A DNA stretch of 64,000 nt from Anthostomella pinea (taxonomy: Eukaryota; Ascomycota; Sordariomycetes; Xylariales; Xylariaceae): assembly GCA_963556695.1 (NCBI GenBank), contig CAUWAG010000004.1:3782001-3846000 (forward strand), read 5' to 3'. Under the pieces are notes generated by a model. That model searched no databases, was not told the DNA's origin, and was given only the letters and a program-made list of their open reading frames with translations. A program made the translations under genes and the position numbers. Positions 10,166 through 21,876 of the stretch are shown piece by piece (positions within the stretch are counted from its first letter, which is position 1; every line of letters begins with the position of its first letter).

Positions 10166-12918
10166 CGTGGACACCACTGGCTGGGCTGGACGTTGGAGGA
10201 TGTTGACTCGGAACAGTTATAAGAGATGCTGACTGGTTGATGATGGTTGAGTGCCGTGTATGGTACGAGAGACGGGCAATGCTGCCAGGATGGAAAGTCT
10301 GGGGCTCAACTTATATACTTATTTATTTGCATGGCCAGCAACGGATAGACCGACGAATGCTTTACGCATAGCGTGACATGCGGTACGACACAACCAGAGA
10401 ACGCCGGGCCAATGCACCACGCTACCTTAGAAAGAAGCGACAAATCGGAGAGAATGAGAGGGAGTCGCAGAGCAACCGGTGTGACAACCCCTGGCCCGTC
10501 CTAAGTTGGACGGACTCCAAGCATTCCAAAGCGTTGGGAATAACGGCATTGGTCCAGACCCTGGCCGCGGGCTGGCGGTGGTGCTCCGCGTGATGGAAAT
10601 GGAGGATTAGAAACGTCATTGAGGCTCTGGTCATTGGGAAGACCCCCAGACGGTGTGGAGGATCGCCACTCCATATTCTGATCAAGGTAGGCGTCTCAAG
10701 CACCGGCCTACCTTGGCTACTGAAGAAGGGCCGATTCGACCAGTCAACCCGACTCAACCGCGCAGAAATGCGGCGACGAACAGTAATGAGAATCAGCTCA
10801 AGATGCTGCAAGCGCGGGCGGATATGCAATGGATAGAGCCCGGTCGTCTGCTAGGACGAGTCGACTGCGACGGAGCCAGTGCTGGGGGAGTCGAGACCAT
10901 TTCTAGCGGCTTAGCGAGGTCGACTTTGGGGATCTCGGGAGATCAGCCTGGGGCCGCCGTCTGGGGCCGTCTGGGGTAGCGCCCAATAACCCCAGATACT
11001 ATGCGCACCAGTGACCACGTGAGTGCGCGGGCACCGACGGAGGAGTGAAGCTGAGAAAAGGGGGATCACCTGGCTAGAAGAGAACTGCTATGGCGGAAGA
11101 AGCGGTTGTTCCCATCCCGAGTCCTTGGAGTGCTTCGCCAACGGACCCGAGATGTGCGTGCGGGGAAACCGAAATGGCATCTTCCCCAGGTCACCCACCT
11201 ACATGTATATGATACCCCGGTCGAGCTGCCAACATGAACGGCTATTAGGAATTAAGACAGTCCACTAGACTGTCTTCATGTACCTAGATATTTAGTAGTG
11301 TCCTATAGCTCACGCAATTCACTAGAATAGCTGAACCAATTGGCCTGGCCGCGGAGCAAGTGTCATGTGGGTTGACTAGGAGGGAGGAGGGAGGCGGGCG
11401 GAGGGCCGGCTTTGCTCGGTGGCTCATCATCTGACGGGACGATTTCTGTTTTCTGTTTACGAATTCCAATTCCTCCAGGTCACAGTCTGGATTTGGTTCC
11501 CCAATCTTCTCCGCAGCTGGAGCTTACCCCGAATCGGGCATCTTCATTCTTCTCACCTCCTTCGGTGAAGCCGCCGCTACTAGAACCAACAGACCTTGTG
11601 ATCACTGATCAGCGACCTGGACGCTAAGATCGCGGATGTTGATATTTGGCAAGTTACTGGATATAGTATCGACGGTAGGCAAGACGGTGTAGATTGTCAG
11701 TCCAGTCACCGTAGTCCAGACTGCAAAACGTGTCTTCGGGCCTTCTAGGAAAAGTGCAGAAGGGCCGTGGAGTGCAGTTTACCCCGAGCCACCTGCCTGT
11801 GCTGGCAATGAACATTTCCCTCACTCATCATCATTTCCTAAGGCCCTCGCTCGATTGTCTGACTAAGCCGGCGAGTATATGCACCCATGTTCCGGAGGTG
11901 ACGGCGTTTTCGAGATGACAACGTGGCTGAGCTGACTGATGAATCCACGCAGATGTCAAACATTGAAACATCGCATGGCGGCGTACAGAAGCGGGCTGTT
12001 CCGTGTCGGCTGCTTGGGCTTCGTCAACTTGCCCTGGTTCCGGCCTCGCCCGTCTGTGACCGCGTCCCGGCTGTGACCGCCTTACGTGTCTCGCGGACGA
12101 CTTCAGAGTCCACCGAAGTCTCCCCTGCTGGTTATTGCAGTCACCTTGACTTCTCTGAGATCTGTAGGTTCGCCATCACTTTCCATTGACTTACTCATAC
12201 CATATTGTCCAGCAACAGAACTTGGTAGTGCTTAGTTGAGACTCGGTCCGAGCTGCCCGGTGCTATGCAGTTCTGAGCTTCGAGCCTCGCGGCTGAGCTT
12301 AGAAGGACCAGGGATATGCGGTGCCATTGGTCTGACATGCTCAAGGATCGACATGATTTGAGATATTCTGGCTACTCAAGGAAGACTTCTTTTGCAAACC
12401 AGGGTCTTAGCGAGCCTTGTGTGGCTTGTTGGGGCCCGGGTATGCAAGGGACTGCACGCCCACACGTGGCATTCAGGCGATCCTATGTGGTCTTCGTTTG
12501 CCCGTTCAGGACTGGTTCTGATGGGCCCAGTCCTCGGGAAGATCGAGTACAGGCTTGTTAACAGGCATCAGAGACATGTTCTTTTGGACTTCCGCCTGCC
12601 CTAGCCGTGATAGTCGATATGTGGCTGCTGGGTAGGATCATGCAGTTATCATGCAGAGCAGGGGCACCACGCGAGATATGTCAACAGAACCCCGAACACC
12701 ACGCGGCCGCCATGCCACCCCCCTGACAGAGGCTCACATGCAGCAGATCAGCCGCGTGGTTGAGCTGAGATGGAATTCGGGAGTATAAATGGGAAGCTTT
12801 GCCCAGCGTTACCCTTGGAAAAGCAGTTCGTTATCAACATCGATAGAGACAACATTCTCTTGGATTAACCGTCTTGCGGCTCCACGTTCTTTCTTCCAGA
12901 GCCATCCCTCGCTGCACC
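10166..12918. other. 2.75-kb intergenic region between divergent sugar transporter and GMC oxidoreductase genes
   Basis: No recognised coding sequence. Open frames are short, lack domains and overlap one another. It may hold the promoters of both flanking genes. Confidence 0.5.
12784..12790 (+). promoter_or_regulatory. candidate TATA box of the GMC oxidoreductase gene
   Basis: TATAAAT lies 135 bases upstream of the ATG at 12919, in a suitable position for a core promoter. There is no other support. Confidence 0.4.
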
Positions 12919-15016
12919 ATGAGTTTCGGTCTGAAAGCTGTGTCTTTGACAGCTCTGGCGGCCGGTGCTGTGTTCGGAACGCCTATAGACTCCCCCAAGC
13001 TCCAGGCCCGGAGACTATTAGGTTCCTCGTTCGGTGTTGCGGGAGACGACGCAACATTCGACTATGTCATCGTGGGCGGCGGGACTGCAGGTCTGACTCT
13101 GGCTACCAGACTGGTAGAGCAACAAGCCGGTAGCGTCGCTGTAGTCGAAGCCGGTACCTTTTACGAGATTGGTAATGGGAATCTCAGCCAAGTGCCCGGC
13201 AATGACGGGGCGTTTACGGGAAAGGGCGTGACCGACTGGCAACCCTTGATCGACTGGGGCTATCTGACGACGCCACAAGCTGTAAGCATTGATAACGGGA
13301 GTTCTCCCACTGAAAGGTCCGTACTTACTAGCATTACAGGGAGCATATAATGCCACACTCCACTACACGCAAGGCAAGACGCTCGGCGGATCTTCAGCTC
13401 GCAACTTCATGGTTTATCAACGAGGAACTGGTACGTACGAGAACCACCATTCTTAAGATCGTAGGCCTTGTTTCTGCAAATGGGCTTTGTCGGCCCATTT
13501 CCTTCGGGAAATAGGGTACTCGGATCCGAAGACGAGCTAACAAACATGCAGAGGGATCGTATCAGATGTGGGCAGATCAGGTTGGCGACGACAGCTATGA
13601 GTGGGCGAATTTCCTTCCCTGGTTCGAGAAGAGCGTCAACTTCAGTGAACCCAACATGGAGAAGAGGCCTGCAAATTCGACACCAGTATACGACGCCGCT
13701 GTCCTCGGCAACCGAGGGCCGCTCTCTGTTTCATACACCAACTATCCTCAAGTACTTGCGACCTGGGCTGTGAAGGGGTTAGAGAAAATCGGACTCTCGA
13801 TCATAGACGGGCTCAACAGCGGCAAACTGATAGGACAGTCGTATGGCACCTTCACCATCGATGGCGACACTATGATCAGAAGCTCTTCAGAGACAGCTTT
13901 CCTTCGACAAGGACTCGACAATCCTGATTTGACGGTATACCAGCTGGCTCTCGCCAAGAAGATTCTCTTCGATGATGACAAGAAGGCCACCGGTGTGGTC
14001 GTCGATACCGAGGGGCTTGAATACACGTTGTCCGCGAGGAAGGAGGTTATCGTGTCAGCGGGGACCTTTGGATCGCCGCAACTGCTTCTCGTCTCCGGAG
14101 TAGGCCCTGCAGAAACATTGACACAGTACGATATCCCGGTCATCGCCGATAGGCCTGGTGTAGGGCAAGGCATGCAGGACCACATCTACTTCGGGATATC
14201 GTACCGAGTCATCGCGCCGACCTTCTCTTCCCTGTTGATTCCATCGTACGTCGCTGAGCAGGCCGAGCTGTTCAATACCAACGCCACTGGAATATTTACG
14301 AATCCAACAGCGGACGTGCTGGCCTGGGAGAAGATCCCCGAGCCCCTCCGCAGTGGAATGTCGAGTTCTACCCTGGCGGCTCTGGCAGAGTACCCTGACG
14401 ACTGGCCTGAGGCCGAATACATATCGCTAGGGTCCTACTTGGGCACCGACGTGGACTCACGACGCGGCGACCCCGGTGACGGATACAACTACGGCACTTT
14501 AGTCGTTGCAGTCGTAGCTCCACGATCCCGAGGCTTCGTCTCCATCTCCTCGGCAGACACGTCCGTCCACCCGATCATCAACCCGAACCACTTCACCGAC
14601 CAGACGGACGTCGACGTCGGCGTTGCGGCCTTCAAGCGTGCTCGCGAGTTCTGGGCCACCGACGTGATGCAGGAGTTCGTCATAGGCGGAGAGTCGTATC
14701 CCGGGGCCAACTTCACGACAGATGCTCAGATAGAGGATGTGATCCGGAGGAGCTACAATGCCATCTACCATGCCTCCTGCACAAATGCGATGGGCAAGGA
14801 GGACAACCCGATGGCTGTAGTAGACACCCAGGGCAGGGTGTACGGTGTGGAGAGCTTGAGAGTTGTGGACGCTTCTGCTCTGCCGCTGTTGCCTCCTGGA
14901 CATCCGCAGTCGACTATATGTATGTCCCCATTGCCACCGACCCTTGAAGGAATGCTAACGTGATCCTAGATGCGATGACTGAGAAGATCGCATGTGATAT
15001 GTCGGGTAATTGTTGA
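12919..15016 (+). CDS. secreted GMC oxidoreductase (FAD-dependent; aryl-alcohol/glucose oxidase-like)
   Basis: Flavoenzyme oxidising an alcohol or sugar outside the cell, probably giving H2O2 or reducing a quinone. Four exons (12919-13281, 13340-13430, 13552-14919, 14970-15016) give 622 residues; all introns are GT-AG and each joins conserved blocks. Residues 1-20 (MSFGLKAVSLTALAAGAVFG) look like a signal peptide. FAD-binding core: FDYVIVGGGTAGLTLATRL. GMC signature 1 (GKTLGGSSARNFMVYQRGT) spans the second intron, and signature 2 is GTFGSPQLLLVSGVGP. The C-terminal catalytic region has the first His in IYHASCTNAMG and the second in LPPGHPQSTIYAMTEK. Several N-x-S/T sites are compatible with secretion. 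Subclass cannot be assigned; aryl-alcohol oxidase, glucose oxidase and choline dehydrogenase relatives share these motifs. Confidence 0.92.
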
Positions 15017-15582
15017 AGTCCCTTGACTTTCGGTGGACGGGTGGTATACCTCTTCTTGGAGATATTGAAAAAGCAAGGAGGTGCAGACAAAAGTCGCATT
15101 TCACTACTTGGATAGATCGAGGGAGCAATCCTTGGTTCGCGAGAGCGCTTGGTGGTTGTATGTTGATAGAGACTCAGGGGCCATTACGCCCTACTAGAGC
15201 CGGAAGAGAGACCAAGACAAGGGTAAATAGACGACTTAGAATTGAACATGAACAGGCCATTCATGAATATGAATTCTCCTGTGCTTCACACTTGTTGTTC
15301 GTACATGTCACACATAGTACACGTACCTTTGGGCGGTTTGCACGAGGCTCGCTCAGTGAGGTGGTGACCAAGCTGAGAGTCCGCCCAGTCCCACCTGGGA
15401 TTTAGGGCTGACCCGCCAGTTTCAGGGGTCCCCAGCCCACTACCTAAGACGACAACGGCCCTGAAAGGACAGCTCCAAGCTCCAGCTTCACGCCTATGGT
15501 ATGCCGCGGCCACGCACCCGAGTCGCTCGTCAACTCACGATCCGATCCAAGTCTCCTCCCATCGACCCAATGCGCCGCAACC
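15017..15582. other. intergenic, no gene recognised
   Basis: Flank between the GMC oxidoreductase and RFT1 genes. It includes the RFT1 promoter by position; nothing else was recognised. Confidence 0.5.
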
Positions 15583-17429
15583 ATGAGCCAAAACCCACCG
15601 TCCGAGCCCGAGGGCAATAATGACACGACGTCGAAGTCGAGTCCAGCAGCAGCTAGAGACGAAGCCCAGAAAACCGGCTCCGCCGTCCGAGGAGCCTCCC
15701 TGCTGATCATCCTGCAAATCGTATCGCGCGCCATAACCTTCGTCGCCAACCAGCTGCTGCTGCGTTTCCTGACCGCCCAGCTGCTCGGCGTGTCGACCCA
15801 GCTGGAAGTCTACTACCTATCCGTCATGTTCTTCGCCCGCGAGAGCCTGCGCGTGGCCATCCAGCGGCAGGGCAGTGGTGCCCCGTCTACCGCTTCCGCT
15901 TCTTCGTCTAAGAGGTCCGATTGTGTCGCGGGGGCGAGCGCGCGGGACAGCCAGTCGGTGGTGAATATTGCGCATCTGTCGCTTGGGCTGGGGCTGGGGT
16001 TCTCGGTGGGACTTGGCTGGGCGTATCTTCACTACGTGGATGCGGCTACGGCTTCGACTCCCTACCTGAGTACTGCTTTGCGGATATACGGTCTCGCTGC
16101 CCTGGTCGAGCTGCTCTCCGAACCGGCCTTCGTCGTGCTGCAGCACCGACTGCGCTTTGGGCCTCGCGCTGCTGCCGAGTCTATAGCTACCTTCTTGCGG
16201 TGTGTCGTCACTTTCGGTGCGGCAAACTGGGCATGGAAGAAGGGGCTGGAGTCTGGTGTGCTGCCCTTTGCGCTTGGGCAGCTGGCATACGGTACTGGTC
16301 TACTCGGCGTCTACGCCTGGTATGGCTTTAGGCTGGCATCAACAGAGAGTTTCTCCCTATTTCCCAGAACGGCAGCCATGGATAGAAATAGTAAGGGACA
16401 GTTACTGCTGTCCAACGACTACGCACTCGGCTATTTCTTCAAGCCCACCCTACAGCTCGCCTCGAGCCTCATGTCCCAATCGTTCGTCAAGCACATCCTC
16501 ACCCAGGGTGACACCTTCCTGGTGTCTGTCCTTTCCGACCCGGACTCTCAGGGCGTTTATGCACTGGCCAACAACTACGGAAGTTTGGTAGCCCGTCTCG
16601 TCTTCCAGCCCATCGAGGAGAGCAGCCGAAACTACTTCAGCAAGCTCCTATCCTCCGGCAGTCCAGGCACTCGACCTGCCAAAGAGGTAACGGACAAGGC
16701 CAAGGCGGACCTGCAGGCGTTGCTGAAGTTCTACGTTCTCCTAAGCATCGTGGTCATCACTATCGGCCCCTTCGCGGCGCCACTACTCGTGCAAATCGTC
16801 GCCGGAGCGCGGTGGTCTGCGAGCGGAGCCGGTGGCGTACTGGCGCAATACTGCCTGTTCATTCCTCTCCTGGCCATCAATGGCGTGGCCGAAGCCTTTG
16901 TCTCGTCCGTGGCCACCGAGTCCGAGGTGCATCGGCAGTCGCTCTGGATGGGTGCTTTCAGCCTCGCTTTTGGGATCGCAGGGTTTGTCTCTCTGCGCGT
17001 GATGGACTTGGGTGCTGTTGGGCTCGTGTATGCCAATGGCATCAATATGCTTTGCCGCATCATCTGGAGTGGCTCTTTCATATCCCGGTATTTCAAGAGC
17101 AACGACATCGACTTTAGCTGGAGTGGCATTGTGCCTGATGGGTCGGCCCTCTACGTTGTGGGCACCGCTACGCTCTGGGCTGCTATGGCGAAGGCTGGTA
17201 TATCTGTGGGCAGTATTTCGCCGCACGTATTCCAGGATCTCGTCACGGTGGGAGCAGTTGCAGTGCCATTCGTTGGTCTAATGTGAGTCTCGAACATGCT
17301 TTTCTCTATCTGCTGCTAACTCGCACATTCTCGAGACGTCCAAGCTGATCACTATTTAGGGCCTGCGCCGAACGCCGGTATCTCATAGACTGCTACCGCT
17401 CTATATGTGGTAGTCGAGGCGCATCGTGA
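15583..17429 (+). CDS. Rft1, ER dolichol-oligosaccharide translocation protein
   Basis: Polytopic ER membrane protein required for N-glycan precursor (Man5GlcNAc2-PP-dolichol) supply to the lumen. Two exons, 15583-17282 and 17360-17429 (77-bp intron, GTGAGT donor, TTTAG acceptor), give 589 residues. The N-terminus has the Rft1 pattern GASLLIILQIVSRAITFVAN followed by LLGVSTQLEVYYLSVMFFARE. Later blocks include ALRIYGLAALVELLSEPAFV, SFVKHILTQGD, GVYALANNYGSLVARLVFQP and IEESSRNYF, and many hydrophobic segments are visible. Residues about 100-130 form a Ser/Ala-rich loop. The second exon supplies only 23 residues. The ATG at 15583 is preferred over upstream frame extension because MSQNPPSEPEG precedes a typical disordered N-tail. 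It converges on DBP3 with 70 bases between stop codons. Confidence 0.93.
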
Positions 17430-17499
17430 AGTTCTGACCTAGTGAACTTCATCTAACAAAGTAGAGCAACGCATGGACCTATATCCGTTCTCATTGACA

Positions 17500-19476
17500 T
17501 CAATCATCAAATGTGATCTTGGTACCCTTCTTCGACATGTCCACGTCCTTGAAGAATGCTCCATAGGTACCGTGGGCCTTCTTCTTGACAGTGGTACCAA
17601 ACTTCATGAGCTCTTCCGGAACTGGCTGTCCAGCGGCTTTGAGAATGTTGATCAACCTAAATCAGATCGGTTAGTGTTTCTTGTCAAATCGAAGGAATAA
17701 TACATGCTGAACGTACTCTCCAGAGTGTGGCTTGTCAAGTTCGGTGAACAAAGTGATGGCGTGGCCAACCTTGCCCGCTCGACCGGTACGACCGATACGG
17801 TGAACATAGTCTTCAATGGTGAGAGGGAACTGTATGTCCAAGATTAGCATGGGTGGGTCGAGACTGGTTCTCTGAGGGTGCATCATCAGGGGGCTTCGCA
17901 AGGAAGGGAATAAACTTACAGTCAGATTGATCACAAGCTTCACTTCGGGAATATCCAATCCTCGAGCTGCCACATCAGTTGCAACCAAGACAAGTGTTTC
18001 TCCCTTCTTGAATGCTTCCAGACTCCGGGTGCGTTGCTCCTGTCTCAGATCGCCGTGAATGGCTGCGACCTTGATACCACGTTGGTTCAGGAAACCTTCT
18101 ACTCGCGTGGCCTCTTTCTTGTACAGGCAGAATACCAGGACACGTTCGTTCTTGGGTTGAGCTCTGAGCAATTCTAATAATCTGCCCTCCTTCGCCCACT
18201 GGTCCACGACCTCGACCTTCTGCTCGATCCTCGTGTTCGCTTGGAGATCGCCGCTTTCGTTGCCACCAATCTGAATCTTGACGGGCGACACCATGAATGT
18301 CGACGCGAGAGCCTGCACGCTCTGGGGCCAGGTCGCGGTGAACATGAGCGTCTGACGGTCTCCTTTATTGGGTGTGCAGCCGAGGATTCTCTTGATGTCG
18401 TCTTCGAACCCCTTGTCCAGCATGCGATCTGCCTCATCCAGGACCACGAATTTGGCCCCATCTAGCTTGAGAGCGCCCTCCTCCAAGAAATCCTTTAAGC
18501 GTCCAGGAGTTGCGACAATGATGTCGCCCTTGCGTAGGAGATTCCGCTGGTCGTCCTTGGATGCTCCGCCGTAAACACAGACAGTCCTCAGGCCAACAGT
18601 GTCGCCAAGCTTGGACAGTTGCTCGTTGGTTTGCATCGCCAGTTCACGGGTTGGTGATACCACAACAGCGCGTATCCTCCCGCTCCCCTTGGCTTTTGGC
18701 ATGCCCAGCACAGCGTTGACCAGAGGCAGGCCGAACGCGATGGTCTTGCCCGATCCTGTCTCTGCCACTCCGACGATATCTCGACCCGACAGTCCAAATG
18801 GCCAAGACGCGGCTTGGATCGGTGTAGGGGCCTTGAAGGCGGCGAATGGCTTCTTCGCAATGAGCGACGAGGACGGCAGGTGGGAGAATTGCATGATGGG
18901 TCGGAGAGTCTTCTCGGAGAGAGGGTCGGTTATGACGATCTCATGGGTGGTCAGGAACATCGCGATCTCGGTTTCCGGTACTGTCGCAAGCTCGGTTGTC
19001 TGCTCGTAGATCTGTGGCGAGGTGGTAAGAGACGAAGGGGCGGCAGCGCCATTCGTGCAATTCGTGACCTGATCTTTGGTGTGACCATTGGTCGTGCCAG
19101 TCATGTCGACATCTTCGCCTGCATCTGCCTCTGCATCTTCCGGCTTGCGCTTCTTCTTCTTGTCCTTCTTATCCTTCTTGTCTTTCTTGGGCTTGCTGTC
19201 TGCCTCAACCATTACCTCCTCTTCGTCGCCGGCTTTGACCTTGTCCTTCTTTTCTTTCTTGTCTTTCTTATCCTTCTTGGACTTTTTCACCTTCGGCGCT
19301 TCCTCCGCCTCGGGCACTGCTGCTTCCTCGGTCTCTACTGCCGGCAATACTTCGGACTCGTTTTCGCGCAACTTGTCTTTCTTTTCCTTCTTCTCTTTTT
19401 TGTCCTTCTTGGACTTCTTGCGAGGGGTTGTCGCCTCTACCTCGACTTCGGTATCTTCGAGTCGGTGTTTGGACAT
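17500..19476 (-). CDS. Dbp3, ATP-dependent DEAD-box RNA helicase
   Basis: Nucleolar RNA helicase of ribosome biogenesis (pre-rRNA processing). Three exons (19476-17920, 17829-17717, 17656-17500) give 608 residues. The first ~130 residues are Lys/Glu tracts ([16 protein letters not shown] and repeats), typical of Dbp3. Helicase motifs in order: Q-motif region [14 protein letters not shown]; motif I AETGSGKT; Ia PTRELAMQ; Ib [17 protein letters not shown] (DEAD); III FTATWP (the SAT position reads TAT); [46 protein letters not shown]. The C-terminal tail [20 protein letters not shown] is diagnostic for Dbp3. The 90-bp intron sits between VINLT and [16 protein letters not shown], so motif VI depends on correct splicing. 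The ATG at 19476 is followed directly by the basic N-tail. Confidence 0.94.
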
Positions 19477-20346
19477 GTTGACGGTAGTCAAGGATCGTGT
19501 TGTACTGAATTCGCAGGGCAATACAAGCACTGGCTTCGTGGTGATGGCTGCAAAGAAAATAATGGGTAGAAAAAAAGACGAGTTGCTGATAAGATAAGAG
19601 ATCCCACCAAACTGTGGCTGCATGTGGCTTGCTTGCAAACTTGGTAGCGAGCCAGCATTGAACAGAGGCATGATAAGATCGACTACTCCCAACACCTCCC
19701 TCGGTACCTTGTAGAGCTGCGACTTGATATGAGATGTCATTTTCGCATAGTACGACAATTGTTTACGGGAGTAGCACCGGCTCGGGCGAGGGATTTCGCG
19801 TGTACAGGTATATAGCGATTTGAGCGATCCAGGCTGAGCATATGACAGAATGCCGAAGGCAAAGGACCCTGTGACCGAGCAGGAGAGCATACAGCCATGT
19901 CGAGTCCAGTCAGAATGGCACAGCCTGGGGTTTCCAATATCGATAGTATCCGAGAAAGTCGTGTACACATGTGAAGTTGGGACAAGTGACGTTAAACTTT
20001 CAGAAACATAAGGTACTTTACGTAGGGTATCTTATTTTATTCCTATGATACAGTGGCGGACTGCATGTGCAGGTGAAGGACAATAGAACAGCGCAACGTC
20101 CTCCCCATCCTTTCAGACCCCGACACCCGTAATCTCAAGGTCAACGAGTGTGCCTATGGAATACGAAGAGATTCTTAAGCAGAGCGGCATTCTTAGCTGC
20201 GGCCCGTAGAATTTCATCGAAGTGCGTCCTGTGACAGTCGTGCGATAGTGTCAAGGGGTAATCGACCCGGTACTTTTCACCTTCACAAACGGACCAGCCA
20301 AAAACCATCCGTGGCGAAGATTCGCCAATATGTATCGATGATGAGA
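19477..20346. other. intergenic between DBP3 and ISU1
   Basis: DBP3 promoter/leader side and ISU1 3' flank. The frame upstream of the DBP3 ATG happens to stay open but shows no conservation. Nothing else recognised. Confidence 0.5.
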
Positions 20347-20965
20347 TCATGCAGTTGCAGAGACTGTCTCGCCCGCACCAGGCATCTTCATCTCGGTTCC
20401 AGCAAGGTTCGTCAACTTGGCAGTTGGGTTCTTCGTGTAGTAGTTGGAGATGGCGGACTTGATGGCATCTTCGGCCAACATAGAGCAGTGTACTAGATGA
20501 ACTATTAGCATTTGACTATCATGGTTCAAAGAGTTGGGAAGACTTACGCTTGACTGGGGGCAGGCACAGCTCCTTGGCGATCTCGGTGTTCTTGATTCTT
20601 CCCGCCTCCTCCAACGTCATGCCCCGAACCAGCTCTGTCAGATAGCTCGAGCTGGCAATAGCGCTGCCACAACCGAAGGTCTTGAACTTGACGTCGGAGA
20701 TGGTATTGTTGTCCGGGTCGACTCGGATCTGCAGCTTCATGACATCGCCACACGCCGGTGCGCCGACCAGACCTGTGCCAACGTCGACATCCGTCTTCAC
20801 CATGGACCCGACATTCCGCGGCTTGCTGTAGTGGTCAAGAACCTTTTCGTGGTATGAGCGGCGCGCGACGTTGGCGGCTGGGTTGAGGGTTCGAGGGGTG
20901 GCGAATCGGGGTGCCGATGATGTAGCCACTCGGCGCGCGGTGTTGGCGAGTGTTCTGGACAGCAT
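20347..20965 (-). CDS. mitochondrial iron-sulfur cluster scaffold protein Isu1/IscU
   Basis: Scaffold on which [2Fe-2S] clusters are assembled in the mitochondrial matrix with the Nfs1 desulfurase, frataxin and ferredoxin. Two exons, 20965-20548 and 20492-20347, separated by a 55-bp intron, give 187 residues. Residues 1-36 form an Arg/Ser-rich mitochondrial presequence (MLSRTLANTARRVATSSAPR). The NifU_N/IscU core starts RSYHEKVLDHYSKPRNVGSM. The three cluster cysteines are present in GAPACGDVMKLQI, TFGCGSAIASSSY and LPPVKLHCSMLAEDAI; the last, which carries the LPPVK Hsp70-recognition motif, is interrupted by the intron. The C-tail is short and unremarkable. It is divergent from UBP14. Confidence 0.95.
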
Positions 20966-21876
20966 CTTGAGGGACGGTTGTGTGTACGTGATTCTTCTTC
21001 GGTCGGTTCAGGATATCAGTAGGAAGCTGATGTGATTTGGTTGCTTTGGTGGTTGAAGTCGATCTGCACGTATGGTACGATGTAGGTGGAATAGTTGCGA
21101 ATGATGAGGTAGGACGGGATGGATAGGTAAGGAACTTGATAAAGTCCCAGAAGCGTAGAATTTCGTAGGTACTAGGTGCGGCCTTTGTGTTGGTTCGGCC
21201 GCGGCGATCTCGGTCGCAAGAACTCAGTAGATGCGCCAAGTGGCGAATCAGAGAGCTCCAAACGTCGCTATGAAATCATCGGCTCGGAGTTGACGTCCAC
21301 ACTGTGTATATAGCTCGCCATTGACACATGGTGTCGCACTGTCACACACAGACACAGTCGGGGTGCTTTCTATTTTCCCTGCGATAGCCCGCATGTCAGC
21401 CATTATCTGCACTGTGCCCCGCCGCTTGCCATGACGGCACTAGTAACATTTTCTTATCAGATCAATCCATCCCGTCACAATGGATCCCGCTTTCCACCAA
21501 ACCCACTCGGCGCCGAAGCCTGTAATGTCCGATGTTAGGTAGCTTGCGATCTGTGCACTGTACGAAGGCGGAAGGACAGGGGACGCGGGGCAAAGCTGCT
21601 ACCCCTCTGCATTTGCCTCTGCCCCTCCAACCTTCACCGTGTCAGCGTGTCTGCATGTCCAGCTTCAAACCTGAGGTGCGGCGCATAGCAGCTTGACAAT
21701 TACATTAGCGTCCCGCCCTCTTCAATTGCCCCTCGTTCATCTGGTGTTTTCTGTTTTCTGTGGTTGCCTGCGCAAGATATCTCTAACCCTCCTTCAGCCT
21801 TGCCTCACTCAGCGTCGACCTGCTCTCTCTTTACAATACCCGTAAATTCAGCGACATCCTACTTGACCTATTCAAG
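20966..21876. promoter_or_regulatory. divergent promoter region of ISU1 and UBP14
   Basis: A 911-bp gap between divergent start codons with no recognised gene. A TGTATATA-type AT box lies near 21,304. The leader of UBP14 is pyrimidine-rich. The regulatory role is inferred from gene orientation alone. Confidence 0.5.

Noticed and set aside
8320..15016. Sugar transporter and GMC oxidoreductase as part of the sugar-acid cluster
   Set aside because: They are separated from the 30.9-38.6 kb cluster by a block of housekeeping genes, so physical clustering is not supported.
18814..19597. Long Leu/Phe-rich plus-strand open frames opposite DBP3
   Set aside because: They are antisense to the Lys/Glu-rich N-terminus of the helicase; the hydrophobic composition is a by-product of AAG/GAG-rich sequence on the other strand.
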